Positions 17,587 through 26,359 of a DNA stretch of 64,000 nt are shown in pieces. The notes beneath the pieces were generated by a model. It ran no database searches. It saw only the letters and a list, made by a program, of their open reading frames with translations, and had not been told where the DNA came from. Made by a program: the position numbers and the translations under genes. Source of the DNA: Pelagihabitans sp965238025. GTDB lineage: Bacteria > Bacteroidota > Bacteroidia > Flavobacteriales > Flavobacteriaceae. Where the stretch lies: contig OZ250162.1 of the NCBI GenBank assembly GCA_965238025.1, positions 310,001 to 374,000 on the forward strand. The letters run 5' to 3'. Numbering within the stretch: the first letter of the stretch is position 1; the number at the start of each line of letters is the position of its first letter.

Positions 17587-18735
17587 TTATAGCATTATAG
17601 CATTCTTTGGATCGGAAACCTTGTTGAGCAAAGCATCAACTACCTCGTCTAACTCGTTCTGGATACCGGGGTTGGTACAATTCGTCAATATAGAAAATAC
17701 CATTTGTTCATTGGGATACACAAAAAAGTTAGAATAGCCCCCAACACCATTACCTACATGACCATAAAAAGGTCTACCTTTTTTATCCTCACTTACCTGC
17801 CAACCAAGTCCGTAATAGGTTGGTTTTCTTTTTATTGTTTCAGAAGTCAGAAACTGGAACAGGATTTCTTTTTTCAAAACCTTTTCATCTAAAAATGCTT
17901 GTCCGAAATTGGCAATATCCTGACTGGTAGAAAGATAACCGCCACCCGCCAACTTAAAAAAGTTATTCACGGGGATTGCTTTTCGAAAACCTAGTCGGTT
18001 TTTGGAATAGAATGTTGTCAGGCTGAGCGCAGTCGAAGCCCATTGCGTACTACTAGCCCCTCCCCCTATGAATCGGGAGCGCTCGGGATGACATTCCGGC
18101 ACAAAGGTATTTGACATTCCCAACGGGTCTAAAACTTTATTTTGCACATATTCCTCAAAAGGAATTCCGCTCGCCTCTTGCATCGCCAGGGAAATAAGCA
18201 CCCAATCATAGCTATTGTAGAGGTAATCGGTACCCGGTTCGAAAAGTAGGTCGTCGTCTTTAAAAACCGCAATACCCTCCTTAATAGTATAGGGTTTATT
18301 GAGCCCGTATTCTGTGCCTTTATACCCTCTAATTCCAGCAGTATGACTTGCCAATTGCCGAATAGTAAAGTCGTATTTCTTTTGAGGATAGTAGGGTACA
18401 TAGTTATAGAACGATGCATCTAAATTGATGACACCTTCCGACACCATATAGGCCAAAGCCGTTGCGGCGATTGGTTTGGAAACACTGGCAATCCTAAAAA
18501 CCGTCTTTGCAGGGTCTATTGGGGTTTTATCCTCCATATTAGCATAACCATATCCTTTCTGTAAAACAATCTTACCTGCTCTCAAAACCGTAATACCAAT
18601 TCCTGGAACTTTTTCTTCGTTCACTAAGTCTTGTAAAATTGCATCTGCTTTTACTTCACCTCGCAACTGCCGGTCTTCACCAAGAATTCTTTTGGTGGCA
18701 AAAAGATTTTTTAGGTATTTGGTTATTGGATGCAA
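17587..18735 (-). CDS. Serine hydrolase of the beta-lactamase/PBP4* family
   Basis: This class C beta-lactamase-like hydrolase has SxxK as SVSK in FRIASVSKPIAATAL, a YxN-like YNS in YNSYDWVL, and an HxG triad element in YGHVGNGVGG. Members hydrolyse esters, peptides or D-amino-acid substrates, so the reaction is not assigned. The start is a TTG at 18735 with no signal peptide visible, which is unusual since relatives are often exported; the true start may differ. Codons from about 18093 down to 18016 are a 78-bp REP-like inverted pair that has entered the gene in frame and adds 26 residues beginning CHPERSR. Confidence 0.82.
   Translation of the reverse strand: MHPITKYLKNLFATKRILGEDRQLRGEVKADAILQDLVNEEKVPGIGITVLRAGKIVLQKGYGYANMEDKTPIDPAKTVFRIASVSKPIAATALAYMVSEGVINLDASFYNYVPYYPQKKYDFTIRQLASHTAGIRGYKGTEYGLNKPYTIKEGIAVFKDDDLLFEPGTDYLYNSYDWVLISLAMQEASGIPFEEYVQNKVLDPLGMSNTFVPECHPERSRFIGGGASSTQWASTALSLTTFYSKNRLGFRKAIPVNNFFKLAGGGYLSTSQDIANFGQAFLDEKVLKKEILFQFLTSETIKRKPTYYGLGWQVSEDKKGRPFYGHVGNGVGGYSNFFVYPNEQMVFSILTNCTNPGIQNELDEVVDALLNKVSDPKNAIML
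18016..18093. repeat. REP-like inverted pair inside a coding sequence
   Basis: The plus strand shows TGTCAGGCTGAGCGCAGTCG at one end and CGCTCGGGATGACA at the other; the ends are inverted copies of a GTCATCCTGAGCG-like motif around a C/T-rich centre. The length is 78 bp, exactly 26 codons, so the reading frame of the serine hydrolase survives. Confidence 0.7.
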
Positions 18736-18753
18736 ATTGGTTGATGGTTACTT

Positions 18754-19581
18754 TTAATCTATAAAAATAAGTTTTCCCTTATATAACTCCTCTACCTCAA
18801 CAACCGATGGTCGTGTGCTGCTAATTACATCACCAGTGCCCCTAATAACACCCTCAATGGATGCCTGTGGATTAACGAACATATCATTAGATCCCCTATG
18901 ATTAAGGTTGATCGTTTCTGCCATCAAATTCTCGGCCTCAATTCTAGAATCTCCTGCGGCGATATTCAAATCCAGTGCAGCGGTATTTCCTTTCAATTTA
19001 AAATAGGTGATTCCGTTTACAATTACTTTTAAGCTTTGGGTATTCAATTCAAGATCGAACATACCATCGGTTGTTTCTGATTCTGGATTCAAAAAACTTT
19101 CAGAAAATAAGGTAAGATCCGGATATGCCAAAACGCCATCACTTTCGATGGTCAAACCTGTGCTACTCCTAATTTCGGTAATATTCGGTGAGGTTACAAA
19201 GATTTTTGTTAATCCGTATTCACGAACGAAATTGCAGTCATTCGTATTTCTCAGGAGCAAACGTCCATCCGCTACGGTCACCTCTACTTCTTCACGCAGG
19301 TTTTCCCCAGTTTCAACTTCAACCCTCTGCACAGCACCATGACCAAGGATCAAGCTTACATTTTCAAACACGGTAATTTTTGAAAAGTCTGAAAGGGTAA
19401 TTTCTTGACGCGTAATTTCCCCAGCAGCCTGGAAGCAATCGGGAGCAGACCCGGAATCACAGGAAGAAAGGAAAATAAGCATTAGAATAACAACCGTTCG
19501 GCAAAAAACATTTCGTGTTTTTCCGAAAAACCTCAAACTCCTATCCCGATAACTATCGGGGCCAAATTCCAAATTTACCAT
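18754..19581 (-). CDS. DUF2807 (GIN-domain) lipoprotein
   Basis: This protein has a hydrophobic segment ending in the lipobox IFLSSC, so it is likely an outer- or inner-membrane lipoprotein, followed by a repetitive beta-helix-like DUF2807 head domain (alternating short beta strands, 60-275). Proteins of this type are common in Bacteroidetes and are sometimes called putative adhesin heads; their function is not known. The ATG at 19581 puts about 25 unusual residues before the signal, and that stretch is encoded by a palindromic repeat (CCCGAT-AACT-ATCGGG). The natural start is probably closer to the hydrophobic segment. Confidence 0.75.
   Translation of the reverse strand: MVNLEFGPDSYRDRSLRFFGKTRNVFCRTVVILMLIFLSSCDSGSAPDCFQAAGEITRQEITLSDFSKITVFENVSLILGHGAVQRVEVETGENLREEVEVTVADGRLLLRNTNDCNFVREYGLTKIFVTSPNITEIRSSTGLTIESDGVLAYPDLTLFSESFLNPESETTDGMFDLELNTQSLKVIVNGITYFKLKGNTAALDLNIAAGDSRIEAENLMAETINLNHRGSNDMFVNPQASIEGVIRGTGDVISSTRPSVVEVEELYKGKLIFID
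19545..19560. repeat. Palindrome CCCGATAACTATCGGG
   Basis: A perfect 6-4-6 palindrome lies in the N-terminal extension of the DUF2807 gene. It is probably one of the dispersed palindromic repeats of this genome. Confidence 0.5.
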
Positions 19582-19611
19582 TGTTAAAACTTACACATTA
19601 ACCCTTAACTT

Positions 19612-20706
19612 TTACAATCGTATTCCCACGCCAAACTCAACGGCCTCAGCGGCAGCCCCATGGGATTTAAGACTTAAAGAGCCAAATATTTTATCTCCAA
19701 AATATCTTTTTAAACCTACACGATTATATATCCTACCTTCAAAATCAAAGGGATAATAAACGTAGTATCCTAATTGGGTCGTTACAGATAATTTATTGAT
19801 AAACAGTTCATGCCCAACAAAAATCCCTACTCTTTTAAAATCTGTATCAGCAGCAACATTGTTCTCCGGAAATGAAACGGATTGAAAACGAATCAGTTCC
19901 TTTAAAAAATTACTAAAGAATGCGTCGGTCCCCAATTGAAGGGCACTTCGGCGACCAAGGCGTTTGTCGGCATAACCCGAAAAAATATAGAACGGAAACT
20001 GTCCAGCACCAATATTATCGCTTTCATTTATACCTGTTCTGAAAACAAAGTTATAGCGAAATGGTTCAATAATTTTTTCTTTAGCCCTTTTAATGTATTC
20101 AGGTTCATCTTCCTGCAAAGTATAAACCAATCCGGCATTAAAAGCCAAGGTATTGGTAGAGGTATTTGGCGCCCTTACATTGGCATTGGAATAATGTATT
20201 AGAGAAATCCCCGCCTTAAAACCTAATCCTTTAAAAATATTTTCTTTGTGATAGTTCAACATCAAGAAAGTAGAGCTCAAAAATTTAGATCCGTAGGCAT
20301 TATTTCGAAAGTTATCGTTCCTATCATACGGATTGGTTGCGTAAGAAACTCCTTGACCAAAACGCAGCTGTACATTTCTTTTTAAAAAATAAAAATTAAA
20401 ATGAGCGTATAACCCATAATTATCCCCTAGTGTATGATTGTTAGAATTGTGATAGATAAACGAAGCTCCAAGATCGGGGTAGTTGTACAGCTGCTGCCAG
20501 GCTTTCTCGCCAAAAGTTTTTCGATTGTACCCCAGCACAAAACCGTTAGGGTGCTCGGCAATCAAATGTGAAATATCTGGATTATGCAAGATGATGGACC
20601 CATAAAAGGTGTTTGCATCAAACGAATAGCGGTGCTTTATCTTCTCTTCTTGTGAAGAGCACAAACCAACTACAAACAAAAAAAGGAGAAATACCCTTAG
20701 GTTCAT
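19612..20706 (-). CDS. Lipid A 3-O-deacylase (PagL)-related outer-membrane protein
   Basis: This protein of about 364 residues has a signal peptide (MNLRVFLLFLFVVGLCSSQ, ATG at 20706; the frame also opens at a TTG 9 bp upstream). The rest is a beta-rich sequence typical of an outer-membrane barrel. The segment IHYSNANVRAPN resembles the PagL active-site region with a His-x-Ser pair. PagL removes the 3-linked acyl chain of lipid A. The protein is roughly twice the size of classical PagL, which is normal for the Bacteroidetes 'acyloxyacyl hydrolase' group, so the activity is inferred from the family. Confidence 0.75.
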   Translation of the reverse strand: MNLRVFLLFLFVVGLCSSQEEKIKHRYSFDANTFYGSIILHNPDISHLIAEHPNGFVLGYNRKTFGEKAWQQLYNYPDLGASFIYHNSNNHTLGDNYGLYAHFNFYFLKRNVQLRFGQGVSYATNPYDRNDNFRNNAYGSKFLSSTFLMLNYHKENIFKGLGFKAGISLIHYSNANVRAPNTSTNTLAFNAGLVYTLQEDEPEYIKRAKEKIIEPFRYNFVFRTGINESDNIGAGQFPFYIFSGYADKRLGRRSALQLGTDAFFSNFLKELIRFQSVSFPENNVAADTDFKRVGIFVGHELFINKLSVTTQLGYYVYYPFDFEGRIYNRVGLKRYFGDKIFGSLSLKSHGAAAEAVEFGVGIRL

Positions 20707-20732
20707 GGGGAGCAAAGGTAAGAATCAGGTTG

Positions 20733-20795
20733 GAAATACGAGGTATGAAGTACGAAATACAAGACATCAGGTTCGAGGTTCGAAATACTAGGTTC
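20733..20795. repeat. Degenerate heptanucleotide array
   Basis: Nine consecutive 7-bp units can be read: GAAATAC, GAGGTAT, GAAGTAC, GAAATAC, AAGACAT, CAGGTTC, GAGGTTC, GAAATAC, TAGGTTC. The unit differs from GTTGTTC and TGTCTTC arrays elsewhere but the 7-bp period is the same. It lies upstream of the PagL-like gene, between it and metF. Confidence 0.7.
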
Positions 20796-20863
20796 AAAAT
20801 CGAAGGAGATGGACAATTTATGGGAAACGAGTTGCCAATTATGTACAAGTTTAAAAGTACTTT

Positions 20864-21817
20864 TTAGAAAACGGCTTTGGCTATCGCCTTTATATTATCA
20901 GATTTGCCCATAGAGTAATAATGTAGTACCGGGGCACCAGCTGCCTTTAATTCCTTTGACTGTTGAATTGCCCACTCCACACCCACCTGTCTTACAGCCT
21001 TGTTATTTTCACATTTATCAACGGCATCGATCAAATCTTGTGGAAGATCTATTCTAAAAACCTGAGGGAGCAAATGCAAATGCTTTTTTATGGCAATTGG
21101 TTTTATTCCAGGAATAATCGGAACATTGATTCCCATATCCTTAGCAGCTTCAACAAACTCAAAATACTTTTTGTTGTCAAAAAACATTTGGGTTACTACA
21201 TAATCAGCCCCGGCCTCTACCTTTTCTTTTAAACGCTTTAAATCGGATTGTAACGAAGGGGCTTCCAAATGTTTCTCCGGATATCCGGCCACCCCAATAC
21301 AAAAATCAGCACAATTATCGGTTTCCATGGTATCATGTAGGTAGTTCCCGCAATTTAAGGCCTGTACCTGTTCAACAAGGCCAATGGCAAACTTGTGCCC
21401 TCCTTTGGCGGGTTGAAAGTATTTTTCCTCTCGCATGGCGTCACCCCGCAGGGCCATGATATTATCTATCCCCAGATAATGACAATCTACCAAAAGGTAT
21501 TCTGTTTCTTCTTTGGTGAATCCTCCGCAAAGTACATGGGGCACCGTATCAACATTATATTTATGCTTGATAGAAGCGCAAATCCCAAGCGTTCCAGGGC
21601 GCATACGCGTCAATTTTTTATCAAGTAAACCATCTCGATCAATGTATACATACTCTTCACGTGACGTGGTCACATCAATAAAAGGTGGTATAAATTCCAT
21701 CAAAGGATCAATATTGGCATAGAGCTCTTCTATGCTCCGTCCCTTTACCGGAGGAATAATTTCAAAAGAAAATAGTGTTTTTCCCTTTGCTTCTTTTATA
21801 TGGTCAGTTACTTTCAT
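20864..21817 (-). CDS. metF: Methylenetetrahydrofolate reductase
   Basis: MetF reduces 5,10-methylene-THF to 5-methyl-THF with FAD, supplying the methyl donor for MetH. The TIM-barrel sequence includes FSFEIIPP with the catalytic Glu, the NIMALRGD segment that binds FAD, and the TQMFFD motif. The ATG at 21817 (MKVTDHIKEAKG, 317 residues) is preceded by an AAAAGG-like ribosome site and is preferred to the TTG at 21835. It is the last gene of the riboswitch-led metH operon, 50 bp after the second metH half. Confidence 0.95.
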   Translation of the reverse strand: MKVTDHIKEAKGKTLFSFEIIPPVKGRSIEELYANIDPLMEFIPPFIDVTTSREEYVYIDRDGLLDKKLTRMRPGTLGICASIKHKYNVDTVPHVLCGGFTKEETEYLLVDCHYLGIDNIMALRGDAMREEKYFQPAKGGHKFAIGLVEQVQALNCGNYLHDTMETDNCADFCIGVAGYPEKHLEAPSLQSDLKRLKEKVEAGADYVVTQMFFDNKKYFEFVEAAKDMGINVPIIPGIKPIAIKKHLHLLPQVFRIDLPQDLIDAVDKCENNKAVRQVGVEWAIQQSKELKAAGAPVLHYYSMGKSDNIKAIAKAVF

Positions 21818-21867
21818 CCTTTTTTTTGTTGTCAATTGTTGGTTACCTGTGGTTAGTTTCCCATGTT

Positions 21868-24633
21868 TTAATCATCCGCAATATTAGGCGCTAACCATTT
21901 GCTCGCCTCACCGATCGTAATTCCCTTTCGTTTGGCAAAATCCTTTACTTGATCTTCCTTTATTTTTCCCAGGCCAAAATATCGTGCTTCGGGGTTACCA
22001 AAATAATACCCACTTACCGATGCTGCGGGCCACATTGCCAAGCTCTCGGTAAGCGTAACACCAATTTTTTCTTTTACTCCCAGAATTTCCCAGATTGTTA
22101 GCTTCTCTAGATGATCTGGGCAAGCTGGATAACCAGGAGCTGGCCGAATGCCTTTATACGATTCGTTGATCAAGTCTTCGTTACTAAAATCCTCATCCTT
22201 GGCATAACCCCAATGTTTGGTTCGTACCTCTTTATGTAAATATTCGGCGAAAGCTTCCGCCAAGCGGTCTGCAAGGGCCTTTATTAAGATGGCACTATAA
22301 TCATCTAGATCTTTTTCATACGCTGCAGCGAGTTCAGCGGTTCCGAATCCCGTAGAGACACAAAAGCATCCCATATAGTCTTGTTTTCCTGACGTTTTAG
22401 GGGCAACAAAATCGGAAAGTGCATAATCGGGTACGCCTTCTCTTCGCTGTAATTGTTGACGAAGGGTTCTAAAGGTGTATGTGCCTTTTTCTGGTTCATC
22501 GCTCGTTTGCCCTTCAACTGCACTCGGGCTGGCATTCTTTCCTGTGACAACCTCAATGTCATCGTCCTCAGCTGTATTGGCAGGAAAAAGGCCGAAAATT
22601 GCCCTCGCTTTCAACTGTTTTTCGGTGATGACCTTTTTGAGCATATTTTGGGCATCGGCAAACAATTCGCAGGCTTGGGTTCCCACAACGTCATCAGTTA
22701 AGATGTCGGGGTATTTTCCGTGCAATTCCCAACTTCTGAAAAATGGGGTCCAATCAATAAAATCAACCAATTTTTCTAGATCAAAATCTTCTATTATCTG
22801 AATTCCTAGTTGGTTTGGTTTAACGATTTCATTGGTATCCCAATCTATTTGAAACTTGTTCTTTCTCGCTGCTTCAATTGATTTGTATTCTTTTTGAGTG
22901 GAGCGTTTTAAAAATTTATCCCTGAATACATCGTAATCTTCCTTTATTGATTTTTTATAATCTTCCGAGGTGTCTTTTTGCAATAAATCTCCCACAACCG
23001 TTACCGCTCGGGAAGCGTCATTTACGTGAACTACGGCCTTGCTGTACTGCGGATCTATCTTTACCGCAGTGTGTGCCTTGCTGGTAGTAGCTCCTCCAAT
23101 TAATAAGGGAACCGAAAAATTCTTGCGTTCCATCTCCTTTGCAAGATGAACCATTTCATCCAAAGATGGAGTAATCAAACCGCTCAAACCAATTACATCT
23201 ACATCATGTGCAATGGCCTCGGCTATAATTTTTTCCGGCGGTACCATTACGCCCAGGTCAACTATTTCATAATTGTTACACGCCAGTACGACACTTACAA
23301 TATTCTTTCCAATATCATGTACATCCCCTTTTACTGTGGCCATTAATATTTTACCTATCCCCTGAGAATCACTCTCCTGTGGATTTTTCAACTTTTCCTC
23401 CTCGATATAAGGAAGCAAATAGGCTACAGCCTTTTTCATTACCCTAGCGGATTTTACTACTTGTGGTAAGAACATTTTTCCGCTTCCGAATAGATCGCCC
23501 ACGACGTTCATTCCCGTCATTAGGTGGCCTTCTATTACTTGAATTGGCTTGTCCGAAGCTTTACGGGCTTCCTCGACATCTTCTACGATAAACTGGTCAA
23601 TACCCTTTACCAAGGCCCTTGTAACTCTATCTTGTAAGGATTCTTCACGCCAAGAAAGATCCACTTTACTTTCTTTTGTTTTGCCTACCACTGATTCCGC
23701 AAAATCCAATAGGCGTTCTGTGGCATCATCCCTTCTGTTCAACATTACGTCCTCTACATGTTCCAATAGATCTTTTGGAATATCATCATACACTTCCAGC
23801 ATGGTCGGATTAACAATACCCATATTCATACCGGCCTTTATCGCATGATAAAGGAATACAGAGTGCATGGCCTCCCGTACGGGATTATTCCCACGAAACG
23901 AAAAGGAAACATTACTCACCCCACCACTGACGCTACAATGTGGAAGATTTTCGCGTACCCATTTGGTAGCGCGAATAAAATCCAAGGCATTGAGCTTATG
24001 TTCATCCATTCCCGTTGCTACAGGAAAAATATTTAAATCGAAAATGATATCCTCTGGAGGAAAACCAACTTGATTTACCAAAATATCATACGAGCGTTTT
24101 GAAATTTCAAGGCGTCTTTCATAATTATCGGCCTGACCAACTTCATCAAAAGCCATTACAATGACCGCGGCGCCATAACGTTTTATTAACTTGGCATGAT
24201 GAATAAATTCTTCCTCGCCTTCCTTAAGACTGATAGAATTTACCACACATTTACCTTGCACCACCTGTAAACCGGCCTCTATAATTTCCCATTTTGAGCT
24301 GTCGATCATAATGGGGACCCGTGCAATATCAGGTTCGGCAATAACAAGGTTCAAGAATTTGACCATGGCTTCCTTGCCATCGATGAGACCATCGTCCATA
24401 TTAATATCGATAATCTGAGCTCCACCTTCTACTTGATCACGGGCAACGGATAGGGCTTCTTCAAACTTCTCCTCCTTGATAAGCCTGAGAAACTTCTTGG
24501 AACCGGCTACATTGGTTCGCTCGCCAACATTGATGAAATTACTCTCCGGAGTAACTATCAATGGTTCTAGACCGGAGAGTTTTAGGAGTCGTCGGCCGTT
24601 ATTCGTTGTTCGTTGTTCGTTGAATTTGCTCAT
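21868..24633 (-). CDS. metH: Methionine synthase, folate/cobalamin/activation half
   Basis: This 921-residue protein carries the C-terminal modules of B12-dependent methionine synthase. The pterin-binding barrel is at about 25-290 (FINVGERTNVAGS near the start, SGGVSNVSFSFRG). The cobalamin cap and B12 domain follow, with the axial His in KGDVHDIGKN (about 440). The C-terminal SAM-binding activation domain is at about 600-921 (PAPGYPACPDH). The homocysteine-binding barrel is encoded separately at 25012-26013. Start: ATG at 24633, overlapping the stop of the four-helix gene by 4 bp (ATGA). The first dozen residues (NEQRTTNN) are encoded by a GTTGTTC repeat, so the N-terminus has been rewritten by repeat DNA. 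Confidence 0.95.
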   Translation of the reverse strand: MSKFNEQRTTNNGRRLLKLSGLEPLIVTPESNFINVGERTNVAGSKKFLRLIKEEKFEEALSVARDQVEGGAQIIDINMDDGLIDGKEAMVKFLNLVIAEPDIARVPIMIDSSKWEIIEAGLQVVQGKCVVNSISLKEGEEEFIHHAKLIKRYGAAVIVMAFDEVGQADNYERRLEISKRSYDILVNQVGFPPEDIIFDLNIFPVATGMDEHKLNALDFIRATKWVRENLPHCSVSGGVSNVSFSFRGNNPVREAMHSVFLYHAIKAGMNMGIVNPTMLEVYDDIPKDLLEHVEDVMLNRRDDATERLLDFAESVVGKTKESKVDLSWREESLQDRVTRALVKGIDQFIVEDVEEARKASDKPIQVIEGHLMTGMNVVGDLFGSGKMFLPQVVKSARVMKKAVAYLLPYIEEEKLKNPQESDSQGIGKILMATVKGDVHDIGKNIVSVVLACNNYEIVDLGVMVPPEKIIAEAIAHDVDVIGLSGLITPSLDEMVHLAKEMERKNFSVPLLIGGATTSKAHTAVKIDPQYSKAVVHVNDASRAVTVVGDLLQKDTSEDYKKSIKEDYDVFRDKFLKRSTQKEYKSIEAARKNKFQIDWDTNEIVKPNQLGIQIIEDFDLEKLVDFIDWTPFFRSWELHGKYPDILTDDVVGTQACELFADAQNMLKKVITEKQLKARAIFGLFPANTAEDDDIEVVTGKNASPSAVEGQTSDEPEKGTYTFRTLRQQLQRREGVPDYALSDFVAPKTSGKQDYMGCFCVSTGFGTAELAAAYEKDLDDYSAILIKALADRLAEAFAEYLHKEVRTKHWGYAKDEDFSNEDLINESYKGIRPAPGYPACPDHLEKLTIWEILGVKEKIGVTLTESLAMWPAASVSGYYFGNPEARYFGLGKIKEDQVKDFAKRKGITIGEASKWLAPNIADD
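24598..24625. repeat. Heptanucleotide repeat in the metH start region
   Basis: Units GTTATTC, GTTGTTC, GTTGTTC and GTTGAAT lie head to tail inside the first codons of the second metH half. They match the repeat at 25019-25032 on the other side of the four-helix gene. Confidence 0.85.
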
Positions 24634-24980
24634 AACTTCTTATGGTAATTAATGAATCCGTTCAACAATTTCTTAACTCTTTCGATTTCCGTGATAATGT
24701 TATCAATACCCGATGTTATATAGCCCAAATCTCCAGCTAAAATCAGTTGTGTTTCCAATTCGTAAAGTGAGCCCCTTGCTATATGTAGAAAATGTATGGT
24801 TTCCTTGGCGGATTGTCTTCCACAACCTTCTGCAATATTCGATGGAACGGAAACCACACATCTTCTTATTTGAGAAGTAAGGGAAAACTGCTCAGCCATG
24901 GGAAAGGATTTTGTTATAACATAAACTGTTTTTACCAATTCCCTTGCCTGCACCCATATATCTAATTCTTTATAATCCAA
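24630..24980 (-). CDS. Four-helix-bundle protein (S23/IVS-type)
   Basis: This 116-residue all-helical protein matches the TIGR02436/S23 family, first seen in intervening sequences of 23S rRNA. Family marks are LDIWVQARELVKTVYVITKSFP at the start, the SQIRRCVVSVPSNIAEGCGRQS loop and the ELETQL helix. The biochemical role of the family is not settled; relatives include the accessory protein Avd of diversity-generating retroelements, but no reverse transcriptase is nearby. The start codon is TTG at 24980. It is wedged between the two metH halves and is translationally coupled to the second one. Its flanks on both sides are GTTGTTC repeats, which suggests that the segment was inserted. Confidence 0.85.
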   Translation of the reverse strand: MDYKELDIWVQARELVKTVYVITKSFPMAEQFSLTSQIRRCVVSVPSNIAEGCGRQSAKETIHFLHIARGSLYELETQLILAGDLGYITSGIDNIITEIERVKKLLNGFINYHKKL

Positions 24981-25011
24981 TTTAAACTATTTAGTAATTA
25001 ACGATGAACTA

Positions 25012-26013
25012 TTAACCGGCAACGAACAACGATCTTGGGCCATAATCTTTAACAAGCTGAGCTATCGCACTTATGTGCTCAGGAGTTGTACCGCAACAAC
25101 CGCCCACAATATTCACCAATTTTTTCTCAACATACTCCTTGATTTGTTCAGCCATCTGTTCCGGTGATTCATCATATTCTCCAAAAGCGTTTGGCAAGCC
25201 CGCGTTAGGATGCGCCGATACTGCGTGTTCAGTTCTATTTGAAATCACTTCTAAATGGGGCACCAACTGACTTGCTCCCAAAGCACAATTAAACCCGACA
25301 GATAGAATCGGAATATGTGAAATGGATATTAAGAAAGCTTCTGCGGTTTGCCCGGATAAGGTTCTGCCAGAGGCATCGGTAATGGTTCCACTAACCATAA
25401 TAGGAACATCTATGCCCCGTTCTTCTTTAACTTCCTCTATGGCAAATAAAGCAGCTTTTGCGTTCAAGGTATCGAATATGGTTTCTACCAATAGCAAGTC
25501 TGCCCCGCCATCCAGCAAAGCCTCTGCCTGTTGCTTGTAAGCGATCCGTAGTTCATCAAACGAAACTGCCCGAAATCCTGGGTCATTAACGTCAGGGGAC
25601 ATGCTGGCTGTCTTATTCGTAGGTCCCATACTCCCAGCTACAAAACGTGGTTTATGTGGCTCTTTTGCTGTAAACTCCTCAGCAACCTTTTTGGCGATCT
25701 TGGCGGATTCGTAATTGAGTTCGTACACCAAATCCTCCATATGGTAATCGGCCATAGCGATGGTGGTGCCTGAAAAGGTATTGGTCTCAACGATATCGGC
25801 ACCGGCAGCAAAGTACTTTGCATGTACTTCGGCGATTGCTTTTGGCTGGGTCAACGATAATAAATCATTATTCCCTTGTAAGGGATGTTCCCAGTCTTTA
25901 AACCGTGCGCCCCTAAAATCTTCTTCTTGAAATTTATAACGTTGCAGCATGGTACCCATGGCGCCATCAAGCACTAAAATCCGATTTTTTAATATTTCCC
26001 TAATGTCTTTCAT
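25012..26013 (-). CDS. metH: Methionine synthase, homocysteine S-methyltransferase half
   Basis: This is the N-terminal barrel of MetH as a separate protein of 333 residues. It starts at the ATG at 26013 (MKDIREILKNRILVLDGAMGTM); the frame also opens at 26052. The zinc ligands of the family are visible: Cys in GFNCALG and the adjacent pair in GGCCGTTPEH. The last residues are encoded by repeat DNA and do not look like family sequence. It is the first gene behind the SAM-I riboswitch at 26134-26274. Both halves look intact, so this is a split enzyme and not a broken gene. Confidence 0.93.
   Translation of the reverse strand: MKDIREILKNRILVLDGAMGTMLQRYKFQEEDFRGARFKDWEHPLQGNNDLLSLTQPKAIAEVHAKYFAAGADIVETNTFSGTTIAMADYHMEDLVYELNYESAKIAKKVAEEFTAKEPHKPRFVAGSMGPTNKTASMSPDVNDPGFRAVSFDELRIAYKQQAEALLDGGADLLLVETIFDTLNAKAALFAIEEVKEERGIDVPIMVSGTITDASGRTLSGQTAEAFLISISHIPILSVGFNCALGASQLVPHLEVISNRTEHAVSAHPNAGLPNAFGEYDESPEQMAEQIKEYVEKKLVNIVGGCCGTTPEHISAIAQLVKDYGPRSLFVAG
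25019..25032. repeat. Heptanucleotide repeat at the end of the first metH half
   Basis: The minus strand reads GATCGTTGTTCGTTGC, two GTTGTTC-like units, and encodes the last residues (SLFVAG) of the first metH half. It is the partner of the repeat at 24598-24625. Confidence 0.7.
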
Positions 26014-26133
26014 TCTATTTTTTAAAAAATACTGGCGTTTAAAAACGTTCATAACCTAGGTACCTCTTTAGCGTAAAAAAGGCACAATTAGTATATATCA
26101 AGTAAGGATTAGAATCAGACGGAATGTCTTTTT

Positions 26134-26274
26134 GGTTATCTCCCGAGATACTGCAACCCCAAAGTTGGGTCAGCACAGGTAGAATGTAGCACCTTCTTAG
26201 ACACTGACAGACATCAGCGTAAAAGGGTTGCTAAGGTTTCATAGGGTCTAATCCCTCCACCTTTCTTGATAACT
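26134..26274 (-). promoter_or_regulatory. SAM-I (S-box) riboswitch upstream of metH
   Basis: On the minus strand the conserved core reads TTATCAAGAAAGGTGGAGGG, then ATTAGACCC...TGAAACCTTAGCAACC and AAGGTGCTACATTCTACC. The P1 helix closes as GTTATC with GATAAC. These are the defining SAM-I elements. The aptamer is about 141 nt and ends about 120 nt before the metH start codon. No strong terminator is visible in the expression platform, so control could be translational. The remainder of 26053-26359 holds nothing else I can identify. Confidence 0.95.
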
Positions 26275-26359
26275 AGTACAGATTTTTAATGAACTGGGCA
26301 CAAAGAAACGTTACCCTATAAAGAAAACCAAGTTATTCCGACAAAAATTCGTTTTTGTT

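Noticed and set aside
24541..24580. ACTCTCCGG/CCGGAGAGT inverted repeat near the start of the second metH half, as a terminator.
   Set aside because: There is no T-run and it lies within well-conserved codons; it may be chance.
24630..24980. The four-helix protein as Avd of a diversity-generating retroelement.
   Set aside because: There is no reverse transcriptase, template repeat or variable-repeat gene nearby.
21868..26013. The two metH pieces as a broken gene.
   Set aside because: Each half ends at a natural domain border, all catalytic motifs are present and the second half is translationally coupled. A split MetH is more likely than decay.
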